NCBI RefSeq assembly: GCF_000935355.1
Contig: NZ_JXZC01000001.1
Span: 248,001 to 312,000, forward strand
DNA length: 64,000 bases
Reading direction: 5' to 3'
Source of the DNA: Rossellomorea aquimaris
GTDB lineage: Bacteria > Bacillota > Bacilli > Bacillales > Bacillaceae_B
Shown here piece after piece: positions 26,878-35,730 of this stretch (position 1 is its first letter; each line of letters starts with the position of its first letter). Below the pieces are notes generated by a model that had not been told where the DNA came from, ran no database searches, and saw only the letters and a list, made by a program, of their open reading frames with translations. The translations under genes were made by a program, and so were the position numbers.

Positions 26878-27378
26878 TTAAAAATGTGGGGTCTTAGTCT
26901 TACCTGGTGGTCTCAATTCCTCAGGTAGAGCATGTTGTACCATGATCTGTACAATTCTCATTCGATTGTAGCGTTGCACGAGGATAAGTGGGAGATTAAA
27001 TAGAATTCCATATATAAACATCACCCAGGACACAACGCCATTATTTAGAATATAAAAGAATGGTGCCGGTAACATTTGCAGCCAGTGAGATAATTCAGCA
27101 CGATTCAATTCGTTAAGGAAGGTAACTCTACCCTGATGAGAAAATAGCCCGATATCATTCTTATTCAATCCTCCCGGAAACCATCCCCCTGCATCGGGTA
27201 TATGCTTCTTCCATTTTTGGATCCTTACGAACCTATACATACCACCCCCCGCTTCCATTTGAAGTGGTTGAAAGGGGGCGGACAACTTCTGGAGTTGATG
27301 TGGGGTCATTCTGGAAGTTATATAGGAAACAAATAAATGAATACTTACCCATGCAAAAATATTTAGAAGGATGATCAT
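26878..27378 (-). CDS. crtO: CrtO-type acyltransferase of carotenoid glycoside synthesis
   Basis: A 166-residue membrane protein with helices at both ends (about residues 2-20 and 108-135). It matches the size (165) and pattern of staphylococcal CrtO, glycosyl-4,4'-diaponeurosporenoate acyltransferase, including GGWFPGGLNKNDIG and the RVTFLNELNRAELSHW segment. It would attach a fatty acid to the glucose of the C30 carotenoid. Its ATG overlaps the crtQ stop by 4 bases (ATGA), so the two are coupled. Function is by family and neighbourhood. Confidence 0.85.
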   Translation of the reverse strand: MIILLNIFAWVSIHLFVSYITSRMTPHQLQKLSAPFQPLQMEAGGGMYRFVRIQKWKKHIPDAGGWFPGGLNKNDIGLFSHQGRVTFLNELNRAELSHWLQMLPAPFFYILNNGVVSWVMFIYGILFNLPLILVQRYNRMRIVQIMVQHALPEELRPPGKTKTPHF

Positions 27379-28490
27379 TTCATTTTTTCATCCTTCCCTT
27401 TTTCTATATAAACATATCGATCCTTCCATTTCGTGTTTTTCGTGAAAAATGTAGTCAAAACGGAGTGGGAAAAAGTCACAATGAAAAATAGGACATGGAT
27501 TGGAAATAAGAGCGTATCAAAAACGGTGAAATTCCCTATCCTACTAATTATGAAATACAAGTAAACACTTAAAAAAATGTACTGAATCATATAAGTATAT
27601 GGGTTTGTCCATACCATTACCGGCGAATGGATGACGAAAGAAGTGAGAGAGGCAATCCACAAAGAAGAAAGTCCCAATAATATGATATTTGTCGATTTGG
27701 CCCCAGAAGCGAAACTTTTCGACCACCCTCGGAATACTTCACTTAATCCGTTACCGTACATTCTCATGGAAATTGCATTTCTTCCGCTGACTGCTTCTAC
27801 GGATTCACCACATTTTTTTGCACGTCGACTCAAGGCAAAATGCTCCACCATTTCTCCTTTGATTGCTTCGTGGCCTCCGATTCGCTGATATACATCTCTA
27901 GAACACAGGAAACACTGACCAAAGCCACCTGAAGGTTTGAACAACCCTGAAAGGAGGTGGGTGACACCGGTTGAAGCGAACACCATTAAATGAAACATCA
28001 TGGATAATGTTTCATATCCACTATTCATCCTATGATATGGGTGAATGCTCAGAACTCCCTGACATTGCTGTCGTTGATACGTTTCGCATATTCTAAGCAG
28101 TCCTGCTTGCTCAAACCATGTATCAGAGTCGACAAACAATAAGAATTCACCCTTAGATGCTTTCACTCCATTCCAACAAGCCCATGATTTCCCGTTCCAC
28201 CCACTTGGCAGAGGGGGGGAATCGATGACTGTTGCTCCGAATCCTTCAGCTATATCCTTCGTGCGATCCTTTGATCCATCATTCACAACGATCACTTCTA
28301 CTGGCTGAATAAATTGCTTCTGAATACACGATAATAAATTTCCTATCGTCTTTTCTTCATTCCTGGCAGGAATGATGATGGAGCATTTTTTTACGAGAAA
28401 GCTATTCCTAACGTGAATGGACTTTTTGACTGTCGGGATTCTAGTGAAAAGGAAAACTGTAAGAATAACAGACCATAACCAAATATACAT
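27375..28490 (-). CDS. crtQ: CrtQ-type glycosyltransferase (diaponeurosporenoate glycosyltransferase)
   Basis: A 371-residue GT2 family enzyme with an N-terminal membrane helix, catalytic domain (IIPARNEEKTIGNLL, VVNDGSKDRT, DSDTWFE for the nucleotide-sugar metal site) and C-terminal membrane helices. Staphylococcal CrtQ (375 residues) glucosylates diaponeurosporenoic acid. The ATG at 28490 with GAGGGTG before it is preferred; an in-frame extension to 28535 is not needed. It is divergent from crtP over a 202-base gap. Confidence 0.87.
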   Translation of the reverse strand: MYIWLWSVILTVFLFTRIPTVKKSIHVRNSFLVKKCSIIIPARNEEKTIGNLLSCIQKQFIQPVEVIVVNDGSKDRTKDIAEGFGATVIDSPPLPSGWNGKSWACWNGVKASKGEFLLFVDSDTWFEQAGLLRICETYQRQQCQGVLSIHPYHRMNSGYETLSMMFHLMVFASTGVTHLLSGLFKPSGGFGQCFLCSRDVYQRIGGHEAIKGEMVEHFALSRRAKKCGESVEAVSGRNAISMRMYGNGLSEVFRGWSKSFASGAKSTNIILLGLSSLWIASLTSFVIHSPVMVWTNPYTYMIQYIFLSVYLYFIISRIGNFTVFDTLLFPIHVLFFIVTFSHSVLTTFFTKNTKWKDRYVYIEKGKDEKMK

Positions 28491-28692
28491 ATTTTCACCC
28501 TCTAATCTTTTAATTTGTATGGACATTTTAACCATTTTGGTTGAAGGTGATACGTTTATTCTTCAGGATAGGATGTTTTGGGCTGATTCCTTCTACGTTA
28601 ATTCATGGTATGAATTTAAACAAAATGGGTACAATGGAAAGCTGAATAGGCGATTCAGCCGAAAACGATCTTTCTCGTTGGGAGGAAATGAA

Positions 28693-30198
28693 ATGAAGAA
28701 GAAAGTAATAGTAGTAGGAGGCGGCTTAGGAGGTATGTCAACAGCCATCCGTCTTGCCTCAGAGGGATATGACGTTACGATAGTTGAAAAAGGGGAAAGG
28801 CTTGGCGGAAAATTAAATAAAAGAGAAGGAAAAGGCTTTTCTTTCGATACAGGACCTTCCATCCTTACGATGCCTTGGGTACTGGAGAAAGTCTTTGCCC
28901 ATGCGAATCGCGACCTTCATGATTATGTAGATATTATGAGAGTGGAACCGGGCTGGAGGACATTTTTTGAAGATGGGAAGGTGCTGGATGTATCATCGGA
29001 TCTTCCGACGATGCTTGAAGAAATGAACAAGACATCTATAGAGGATGCGAGTAACTTCTTTAACTATTTAAGCTACTGTGGGAAAATGTATGAACTTACA
29101 TTGAAGAGCTTCTATAAAAAGAGCATCAATGGCTTGCAAGACTTACGTTCAATGCATCCGGTCAAAGAATTACTGCAAATGGATCCAATGAAATCCATGG
29201 ATGCTGCAAATCGTAAATTTATTAAAGACAAGCATTTACAGCAGTTATTTAATTTCCTTATCATGTATGTCGGGTCTTCGCCTTACCATGCGCCAGCCAT
29301 CATGTCACAGCTCACTCATGTTCAGCTAGGTCTTGGTGTCCATTACGTTAAGGGCGGAATGTACAAAATTGCTGAGGCAATGGCTAAGGTGTTGCAGGAA
29401 CTCGATGTAGAGGTCCGCTTAAATTGCGAAGTGGAAGATATACTTACATCAGGCAGCCGTACTGAAGGAGTCCGGACGAAAATAGGAGAAGAGCTGAAGG
29501 CGGACATCGTTGTATCAAACTTAGAGGCAATCCCTTGCTACAAATCCCTATTAGCTGATTACCATGAATCTTCAAAAGAAGTCGATGAATTAAGCAAATA
29601 TGCTCCAACAGTTTCGGGGCTGGTGCTGCTACTCGGGGTAGATCGTAAATATGAACATCTCGCTCATCATAATTTCTTCTTCAGTAAAGATCCCAAGAAA
29701 GAATTCAGACAGATCTTTGATGAAAATAAAATAGCGGACGATCCAACGGTCTATATCGGCATTTCTTCCAAATCGGATCCCACCCAGGCTCCTGAAGGAA
29801 AAGAAAACATGTTTGTGTTAACACACGTGCCTCCATTAAAAGAGGGGGAAGATTGGACCCAATACAAAGAATCCTATCGCTTCAAAGTGCTGGATAAATT
29901 GGAGAAGATGGGTGTTACAAACTTAAGGGATCATATCGAATATGAATATACTTTTACTCCTAATGACCTTAAAAGTCTCTACGGGGCTAATGGTGGGTCT
30001 ATCTATGGTACGGTCACGGACCGAAAGCTTAATGGAGGTTTCAAGGTTCCGAATAAGAGCAGAGTGCTCTCAAATATGTATTTTGTGGGAGGTTCAACCC
30101 ATCCGGGTGGAGGGGTGCCAATGGTCACTCTTTCCGGACAGCTTACAGCGGAATTGATCTTGGAAGAACAAGTGAAGGTAAATCGTTTTATTGGATAA
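28693..30198 (+). CDS. crtP: CrtP/CrtN-family carotenoid oxidase/desaturase
   Basis: A 501-residue FAD enzyme with N-terminal dinucleotide fold VVGGGLGGMSTAIRLA and C-terminal carotenoid-desaturase signature FVGGSTHPGGGVPMV. The segment DTGPSILTMPWVLEKVF resembles CrtP (diaponeurosporene/diapolycopene oxygenase) more than CrtN (GPTIVMMP). It should oxidise the end methyl of a C30 carotene, feeding crtQ and crtO on the other strand. The ATG at 28693 follows GGAGGAAA; a frame extending upstream to 28417 overlaps crtQ and is rejected. The synthase crtM and desaturase crtN are not in this window. Confidence 0.87.
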   Translation: MKKKVIVVGGGLGGMSTAIRLASEGYDVTIVEKGERLGGKLNKREGKGFSFDTGPSILTMPWVLEKVFAHANRDLHDYVDIMRVEPGWRTFFEDGKVLDVSSDLPTMLEEMNKTSIEDASNFFNYLSYCGKMYELTLKSFYKKSINGLQDLRSMHPVKELLQMDPMKSMDAANRKFIKDKHLQQLFNFLIMYVGSSPYHAPAIMSQLTHVQLGLGVHYVKGGMYKIAEAMAKVLQELDVEVRLNCEVEDILTSGSRTEGVRTKIGEELKADIVVSNLEAIPCYKSLLADYHESSKEVDELSKYAPTVSGLVLLLGVDRKYEHLAHHNFFFSKDPKKEFRQIFDENKIADDPTVYIGISSKSDPTQAPEGKENMFVLTHVPPLKEGEDWTQYKESYRFKVLDKLEKMGVTNLRDHIEYEYTFTPNDLKSLYGANGGSIYGTVTDRKLNGGFKVPNKSRVLSNMYFVGGSTHPGGGVPMVTLSGQLTAELILEEQVKVNRFIG

Positions 30199-30246
30199 AA
30201 ATATAAGGTGATGGTTTGATGCATGATAACCATCACCTTATATTTT
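30198..30246. terminator. Bidirectional intrinsic terminator
   Basis: A perfect 19-bp stem (30198-30216 with 30228-30246) with an 11-base loop, between crtP and a small gene on the other strand. It overlaps both stop codons. Confidence 0.92.
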
Positions 30247-30398
30247 CATTCTGAACTATGATTATCCACCGTATCCGAATTATTCACTTTCGCCTCGTCC
30301 TGAGCTGGATAGGGATCAAAAAAGTTCACCAGTTTTCCTGGACCTTCATATCCCACGACTTGCTCTTTATCTTCTTTGACGAAATCATTTTTCTTCAT
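30246..30398 (-). CDS. Small acidic protein of unknown function (50 residues)
   Basis: A 50-codon frame beginning MKKNDFVKEDKEQVVGYEGP, with a conserved-looking GYEGPGKLVNFFDPYP centre and an acidic tail. SD AAAGGAG lies seven bases before the ATG. That SD is in the 3' arm of a strong hairpin downstream of msrA, so the gene may be read only when the hairpin is opened or transcript starts inside it. I do not recognise the family. Confidence 0.6.
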   Translation of the reverse strand: MKKNDFVKEDKEQVVGYEGPGKLVNFFDPYPAQDEAKVNNSDTVDNHSSE

Positions 30399-30403
30399 AT
30401 AAA

Positions 30404-30444
30404 AACTCCTTTCTGCCAATTAGTTTGGCAAAAGGAGTTTTTTT
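30404..30444. terminator. Hairpin between msrA and the 50-residue gene
   Basis: A 9-bp stem (30404-30412 with 30431-30439) plus an inner 5-bp GCCAA/TTGGC. T-runs on both sides let it act as a terminator in either direction. On the minus strand its 3' arm holds the SD of the next gene. Confidence 0.8.
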
Positions 30445-30477
30445 CATTCTCCAGGAATGATAAATTTATTAAAGTCC

Positions 30478-31017
30478 TTAAGCTTTTGGGTTTTCCCAAT
30501 GACTCTCAATAAATTCGTCACGACCAGATTTTGCCCGGTCTTGTTTATATTCATCGGGATTCTTTTTGTAGAACTTTTGATGATATTCTTCTGCCGGATA
30601 GAAGATTGAGGCAGGAAGGATCTGTGTGACGATTGGTTTTTTAAATCGGCCACTTTCTTCTATTTCCTTCTTCGTGTTTTCTGCTAAGCGTTTTTGTTGC
30701 TCGTTGTGATAGAAAATGGCTGTGCGATACTGGTCACCGCGATCATGGAATTGTCCTCCGTCATCAGTCGGATCAATCTGAGGCCAGTATAGTTCTAATA
30801 ATCTTTCATAGGGAAAGAGAGCAGGATCGAAGGTGATTTGAACAGCTTCAAAATGCCCACTGTTACCGGCTTTGATATCCTTATAGGTAGGGTTCTCAAG
30901 ATGCCCTCCTGAATAACCTGACACGACATCAATAATACCCGGTAGTTCATCAAAAGGTTTTACCATACACCAAAAACAACCGCCGGCAAAAGTAGCGACC
31001 TCTTTCTTTTCATTCAT
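30478..31017 (-). CDS. msrA: Peptide-methionine (S)-S-oxide reductase MsrA
   Basis: A 179-residue MsrA with catalytic motif GGCFWC (active Cys14) and conserved YSGGHLENPTY and HFEAVQITFDP stretches. It repairs methionine-S-sulfoxide in proteins using thioredoxin. GGAGG lies eight bases before the ATG. No msrB partner is fused or adjacent. A plausible TTGATT -35 with TGATAA -10 lies about 80 bases upstream. Confidence 0.96.
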   Translation of the reverse strand: MNEKKEVATFAGGCFWCMVKPFDELPGIIDVVSGYSGGHLENPTYKDIKAGNSGHFEAVQITFDPALFPYERLLELYWPQIDPTDDGGQFHDRGDQYRTAIFYHNEQQKRLAENTKKEIEESGRFKKPIVTQILPASIFYPAEEYHQKFYKKNPDEYKQDRAKSGRDEFIESHWENPKA

Positions 31018-31273
31018 TGCGAAAACCTCCTATACATATGCCACTCTAAAGTAGTAAGGCGATAGCTTGAAACAGATTTTATCATGAATGGGGGGAAGCC
31101 ACAATCAATTAGCTTCAATGTCTCCTTGCCTATAGGGATTACTTTAAGTGGGTAATTGATAACCACATAAACCGAAGCTATTTTCCTATTCTATGGCATG
31201 GGCACACAATCAACTTGCATTACGCAGGTAGATTCAATCATTCTGCAAATTTCAACAAATTCATAAAAATCAA

Positions 31274-31302
31274 TTCACTAAAGATGATAACTTGTGTATA
31301 AT
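31274..31302 (+). promoter_or_regulatory. Sigma-A promoter of the cobalamin operon
   Basis: TTCACT (31274-31279), a 17-base spacer and perfect TATAAT (31297-31302), about 30 bases before the riboswitch. Confidence 0.6.
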
Positions 31303-31334
31303 TCATGTGAACGGAACAATTACATATGATACGA

Positions 31335-31530
31335 GATTAGGTGAAGCGGAAGTTTCGGTAGCAAACTTTTAGCTTCTTAATAGGGAAGTTGGTGTAATTC
31401 CAACGCGGTCCCGCCACTGTAAATGGAAGTGAGCTGTATGAATGCCACTGTACCAATAGGTATGGGAAGGTGCAGCAAACAATGACCATGAGCCAGGAGA
31501 CCTGCCTAATGTCTTTCGCACCAAATCTAC
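31335..31530 (+). promoter_or_regulatory. Cobalamin riboswitch
   Basis: The conserved core elements are all present in order: GGTGTAATTCC with GCGGTCCCGCCACTGTAA (about 31391-31421), and the B12 box AGCCAGGAGACCTGCC at 31491-31506. A paired closing region lies at the ends. It precedes btuF and a terminator stem at 31594-31626, so adenosylcobalamin should shut down the salvage operon. The rest of the gap 31018-31273 shows only promoters. Confidence 0.96.
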
Positions 31531-31593
31531 GCGGATAGAAAGGTGTAATGTGCATGTCTGACGGTATGAAAGCCATTTTTATGCATTTTACAC

Positions 31594-31626
31594 AACATCT
31601 CTAGTCCCACTGGAGATGTTTTTTTG
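31594..31626 (+). terminator. Riboswitch-controlled terminator
   Basis: An 8-bp stem AACATCTC with GAGATGTT and a run of seven T, between the B12 aptamer and btuF. Confidence 0.82.
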
Positions 31627-31660
31627 TCTGGGAATAAGTTCATTTACAGGAGGAAAACGT

Positions 31661-32626
31661 ATGAAACACACATTCAAAATCATTCTTGCACTACTATTAT
31701 CCCTGGGACTCCTTTCAGCTTGCGGTACTGATGGTGAAAGTGTAGAAAAGAAAAAAAATAGCGGTGAAGTCAGTCAGGGACAATCTGCTTTTCCTTTGTC
31801 AGTAAACGACGCCCTGAATAATAAAGTCACGATGGAAGAGCAACCTAAGCATATTGTTTCATTGATTCCAAGCAACACAGAAATCTTATTCGAGTTAGGG
31901 TTGAATAAGGAAATTGTAGGGGTTTCAGATTTTGATAATTATCCAAAAGAAGCGGCGGCGAAAGAAAAAATAGGAGGAATGGAATTTAACGTCGAGAAGA
32001 TCATCAGCCTGAATCCGGATTTGGTTCTCGCTCATGAGTCCACAGCTGTTTCGGCAGAAGAGGGGCTAGAACAGCTTCGAAGTGCAGGGGTAAAGGTATA
32101 TATCGTACGTGATGCCAATAGCTTTGAGGAAGTGTACACCACGATGGAAAACATCGGCACATTGGTCGGAAAGAAAGATGAAGCTGAATCCGTCATTTCG
32201 GAGATGAAAGCTGATCTCGAATCCATTAAGGAAAAAGTCAGTGGTGTATCTGAGAAGAAAAAAGTGTATGTAGAGGTGTCACCTTCACCTGACATATATT
32301 CTACTGGTAAAAATACATTCATCGATCAAATGCTATCACTTGTAAATGCCGAAAATGTAATGAGTGACCAAGAGGGATGGGTCCAAGTAAACCAAGAAGC
32401 AGTCATCGCTTCAAATCCAGACATCATCATTACAACATACGGTTACTACAGCGAAAACCCTAAAAAACAGGTGATGGGCCGAGAAGGATGGAAAGACGTA
32501 AATGCTGTGAAAAATGAAGAAGTTCATGACGTTCATTCTGACCTGGTCACACGTACTGGCCCAAGACTGGTTGAAGGAGTAGAGGAAATTGCAAAGTCGA
32601 TCTATCCGGAGTTATTTACAGAATAA
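31661..32626 (+). CDS. btuF: Cobalamin ABC transporter, substrate-binding lipoprotein BtuF
   Basis: A 321-residue lipoprotein (signal ending LLSAC) with the class III periplasmic-binding fold: KHIVSLIPSNTEILFELG near the start, and a C-terminal half with PDIIITTYGYY. It captures cobalamin or cobinamide outside the cell for BtuCD. The ATG at 31661 follows AGGAGG. First gene behind the B12 riboswitch; btuC overlaps its end. Confidence 0.93.
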   Translation: MKHTFKIILALLLSLGLLSACGTDGESVEKKKNSGEVSQGQSAFPLSVNDALNNKVTMEEQPKHIVSLIPSNTEILFELGLNKEIVGVSDFDNYPKEAAAKEKIGGMEFNVEKIISLNPDLVLAHESTAVSAEEGLEQLRSAGVKVYIVRDANSFEEVYTTMENIGTLVGKKDEAESVISEMKADLESIKEKVSGVSEKKKVYVEVSPSPDIYSTGKNTFIDQMLSLVNAENVMSDQEGWVQVNQEAVIASNPDIIITTYGYYSENPKKQVMGREGWKDVNAVKNEEVHDVHSDLVTRTGPRLVEGVEEIAKSIYPELFTE

Positions 32627-33647
32627 GATATGGATAACATACGGATTGGCAGTATCGTTTTTACTATTCACTCTTCTCGCAGGTATATCGATTGGAACCA
32701 TCTCAATCCCACCAAAGGACATTTTGTTCATCGTCGGAGCTAAATGGTTTGGATACCATCTACCGGAAGAGATTGATCCCATGTTTACCAACATTGTGTA
32801 TTCAATTAGATTGCCCAGAGTATTATTGGCATTATTGGTTGGAAGCTCCTTAGCTATCGCCGGAGCTTCTTTTCAAGGGCTTTTGCGAAACCCGTTGGCG
32901 GATCCATATACATTAGGCGTGTCTTCAGGAGCATCAGTCGGCGCTGTTATTACCTTGTTTTTTAATTGGAGCATTCCGTTCATTGGAAAGTTTACGCTTC
33001 CTTTTCTCAGTATTCTTTGTTCGATTATTACCGTGTTCCTTGTATTATGGTTTGCACAAAAAGTTGAAAGAACGATGAAGGTAGAAACCATCATTTTAAC
33101 AGGAATTATTTTCAGCTCTTTTTTAGGGTCCTTTATTTCCTTAATGATCGCCCTGACTGGAGAAGAATTAAGACAAATCATTGGTTGGCTTCTTGGGAGT
33201 GTATCCATGAGAGGGTGGGATTACATTGCGATAATATTCCCGTTTTTCCTCATTGGAGTGATTTTGTTGTTCTTTAATAGCAAGGAACTGAATGGCATGA
33301 GTTTTGGTGAAGACCAAGCCCATCATATCGGGATATCCGTACAAAAGAGAAAACTCTTCATCTTAATTGCTGGAAGTATTCTGACAGGAGCGGCTGTCGC
33401 CGTTTCAGGTACGATTGGATTTGTTGGTCTTGTGGTCCCTCATTTTCTGCGAAGGATGGTGGGTCATGATCATAGGCACTTACTTCCTTTGTCTATCATA
33501 GTAGGGGGAAGCTTTCTCGTTCTGGCTGATCTTATCTCGAGAACCATCATTGCACCGACAGAACTTCCAATCGGAGTGATAACAGCCCTGATTGGTGCTC
33601 CCATGTTTGCTTATATTCTCCTAAAGAAAAGAGGTCTTTCACCATGA
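32589..33647 (+). CDS. btuC: Cobalamin ABC transporter permease BtuC
   Basis: A 352-residue FecCD-family permease with about ten helices. Motifs include RLPRVLLALLVGSSLAIAGA and the GFVGLVVPHFLRRMVG coupling loop. Start is TTG at 32589, with AAGGAG nine bases upstream inside btuF; the overlap with btuF is 38 bases. It forms the membrane channel with BtuF and the ATPase encoded next. Confidence 0.92.
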   Translation: MQSRSIRSYLQNKIWITYGLAVSFLLFTLLAGISIGTISIPPKDILFIVGAKWFGYHLPEEIDPMFTNIVYSIRLPRVLLALLVGSSLAIAGASFQGLLRNPLADPYTLGVSSGASVGAVITLFFNWSIPFIGKFTLPFLSILCSIITVFLVLWFAQKVERTMKVETIILTGIIFSSFLGSFISLMIALTGEELRQIIGWLLGSVSMRGWDYIAIIFPFFLIGVILLFFNSKELNGMSFGEDQAHHIGISVQKRKLFILIAGSILTGAAVAVSGTIGFVGLVVPHFLRRMVGHDHRHLLPLSIIVGGSFLVLADLISRTIIAPTELPIGVITALIGAPMFAYILLKKRGLSP

Positions 33648-35104
33648 TTGATATAAACGGGGTTACAGTAGGATACAACGATGAAAAAATCGTGGAGGAC
33701 ATGAATTTTCATATAGACAAAGGAGAATTCTTTGGGATTCTTGGACCTAACGGCAGTGGAAAGACCACGCTATTAAAAGCAATGACGGGACTCCTACCAT
33801 TAATGGAGGGGAATATCACATTAAAAGGAAAAAACCTGCATCATTTTTCTTCAAGAGATTTAGCCACAGAAGTAGCGGTACTTCCTCAGATATCGACAGA
33901 ATCCTTCTCATATGAAGTGAGGGAGACGGTTATGCTCGGAAGATATGCTCACCAAAAAGGTTTTTTTAAAGGGACGACTGAACGAGATATTGAGATCGTC
34001 GAGAAGGTTATGAAACAAACCGGCATTACGTCCTTCCAGCACCGCTACCTTCATGAGTTGTCCGGGGGAGAACGGCAGCGGGTGTTCCTTGCACAGGCCC
34101 TGGCTCAGGAACCACAAGTCCTGTTGCTTGATGAACCTACTAATCATCTTGACCTTTCGTATCAGAAGTCACTGTTGGATTTAATTAAGAATCAAACGGT
34201 ACACGAAAAATTAACAGTAATCGCGATCTTTCATGATTTGAATTTAGCAAGTTTATACTGTGATCGCTTACTTCTCTTAGACAAAGGAAAAACCAAACTA
34301 CTCCATCACCCGGAAGAGGTTCTGAAAGAGAAATATATTGAAGAGGTGTATCATACAAAGGTTCAAAAACAAGCTCATCCTTTAGTGGCGAAACCTCAAA
34401 TGGTGATAGTTCCTGAGGAGAGTGCGACAGAGAACTTTGTTTTAGATGAAAGGTACCTCAGAGTGGGGGCAGAGTACATATACTTCTCTGCTCCTTATCC
34501 GCTAAAATGTATGTCTTTAGGGATTATTGGTGCAGGAATAGGATGGTATAAGCACTTTATCAATCGTAGAGTCCCTGCAGATTATGATTGCCCGGATTAT
34601 CAAGAGGATATGAAAGAATTTCTTGTTCATAATCAGCTGGATCCCTCATTGTCTGTTGGTATGATGACAGCTCTTCCTTTAAATAATATGGTATGTGATC
34701 GTTTCGAAGTACAGGGTCATTCCGTATTCGTTGTAGTGACAGCCGGTGTCGGGAATGCGATTGATGTCTCAACAAGTTATCAATATGATATAGATTCAAG
34801 GCCGGGCACGATTAATACATGGGTTTTCATCAATGGGAATCTATCAGATGAGGCATATATAGAAGCCCTTGTAACCTCAACAGAAGCGAAAGTGAGAGCC
34901 CTTCAAGACATGAGTGTGAGGGACAGAAGAACAGGTCAGCTTGCAACCGGTACACCGACCGATAGTATTCTGATAGCCTCCAGTCAAAGAGGTGAGCTTG
35001 AACCGTTTGCCGGGCCGATTACACCGATAGGGAAGTTGATTGGCCGCGGTGTGTATGAGGTAACGAAAAAAGCCATTCAACGATATTTGGATCATACAAA
35101 GTAG
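33644..35104 (+). CDS. btuD: Fusion: BtuD ATPase plus CbiZ adenosylcobinamide amidohydrolase
   Basis: A 486-residue two-domain protein. Residues 1-255 are an ABC ATPase (Walker A GPNGSGKTT, signature LSGGERQR, Walker [12 protein letters not shown]). Residues about 265-486 form a CbiZ domain (GIIGAGIGW, MTALPLNNM, VTAGVGNAIDVS, RRTGQLATGTPTDSI). CbiZ cuts the amide linking the nucleotide loop, releasing cobyric acid from cobamides or cobinamide. Uptake and remodelling of foreign corrinoids are thus in one chain. It overlaps btuC by 4 bases. Similar fusions occur in other Bacillus (YvrA-like). Confidence 0.93.
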   Translation: MIDINGVTVGYNDEKIVEDMNFHIDKGEFFGILGPNGSGKTTLLKAMTGLLPLMEGNITLKGKNLHHFSSRDLATEVAVLPQISTESFSYEVRETVMLGRYAHQKGFFKGTTERDIEIVEKVMKQTGITSFQHRYLHELSGGERQRVFLAQALAQEPQVLLLDEPTNHLDLSYQKSLLDLIKNQTVHEKLTVIAIFHDLNLASLYCDRLLLLDKGKTKLLHHPEEVLKEKYIEEVYHTKVQKQAHPLVAKPQMVIVPEESATENFVLDERYLRVGAEYIYFSAPYPLKCMSLGIIGAGIGWYKHFINRRVPADYDCPDYQEDMKEFLVHNQLDPSLSVGMMTALPLNNMVCDRFEVQGHSVFVVVTAGVGNAIDVSTSYQYDIDSRPGTINTWVFINGNLSDEAYIEALVTSTEAKVRALQDMSVRDRRTGQLATGTPTDSILIASSQRGELEPFAGPITPIGKLIGRGVYEVTKKAIQRYLDHTK

Positions 35105-35148
35105 AATTATTTCAATGACAGGGGTGATTGTGGAGAGGGGGAATCGCC

Positions 35149-35730
35149 TTGGGAACCCTATATTTTATAACCGGAGGGGTTAGAAGCGGCAAAAGCTCTT
35201 TTGCTGAAAAATGGGCAATAGAGAAGAAAAAGTCTGATGTTCCATTGGTCTATCTTGCTTGTGGAGTGAACACTGACAGGGAAATGGAGCAAAGAATCCT
35301 GAAACACCAGCAGGACCGGCAAGCGTCTACTGTGGAGTGGACGACGATTGAATGCCCTAATTCGATAGAAGGGATAATCAATCACATTCCTCGACACTCC
35401 GTAGTTTTGTTGGACTGCCTCACTACTCTCTTAACAAATGAGATGTATATGAATGGAGATAATAAAGGTCAGTCTCTAGAAGAGAAAATCTATCAGTCTA
35501 TCTTACAGTTACTAAATAGAGTTGATGTACTGATCCTGGTTAGTAATGAATTGGTTTCTGACCTTCCAATTGATTCAAACGATCTTCTTACTTTCCAGAA
35601 ACGACTTGGTTCATTACATATAAGAATGGTAAAGAAAGCATGTGTCGCAATTGAAATGACGGCGGGAATCCCTGTTGTGAAAAAAAGGGGCCCGAATGAG
35701 GAAGGACGGTTGCCTCATGATCCTATTTAA
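35149..35730 (+). CDS. cobU: Adenosylcobinamide kinase/guanylyltransferase CobU
   Basis: A 193-residue enzyme. TTG at 35149 follows GAGAGGGGG; an upstream TTG at 35128 is less well spaced. P-loop GGVRSGKSSFAEKWA, and VVLLDCLTTLLTNEM with VSNELVSDLP match CobU. It phosphorylates adenosylcobinamide and adds GMP, giving adenosylcobinamide-GDP. A second shorter CobU-like gene lies 1.3 kb downstream. It overlaps cobS by 14 bases. Confidence 0.9.
   Translation: MGTLYFITGGVRSGKSSFAEKWAIEKKKSDVPLVYLACGVNTDREMEQRILKHQQDRQASTVEWTTIECPNSIEGIINHIPRHSVVLLDCLTTLLTNEMYMNGDNKGQSLEEKIYQSILQLLNRVDVLILVSNELVSDLPIDSNDLLTFQKRLGSLHIRMVKKACVAIEMTAGIPVVKKRGPNEEGRLPHDPI

Noticed and set aside
28693-30198. Naming the desaturase CrtN
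   Set aside because: The N-terminal region (GPSILTMP) fits CrtP better than CrtN (GPTIVMMP), although the two families are close.
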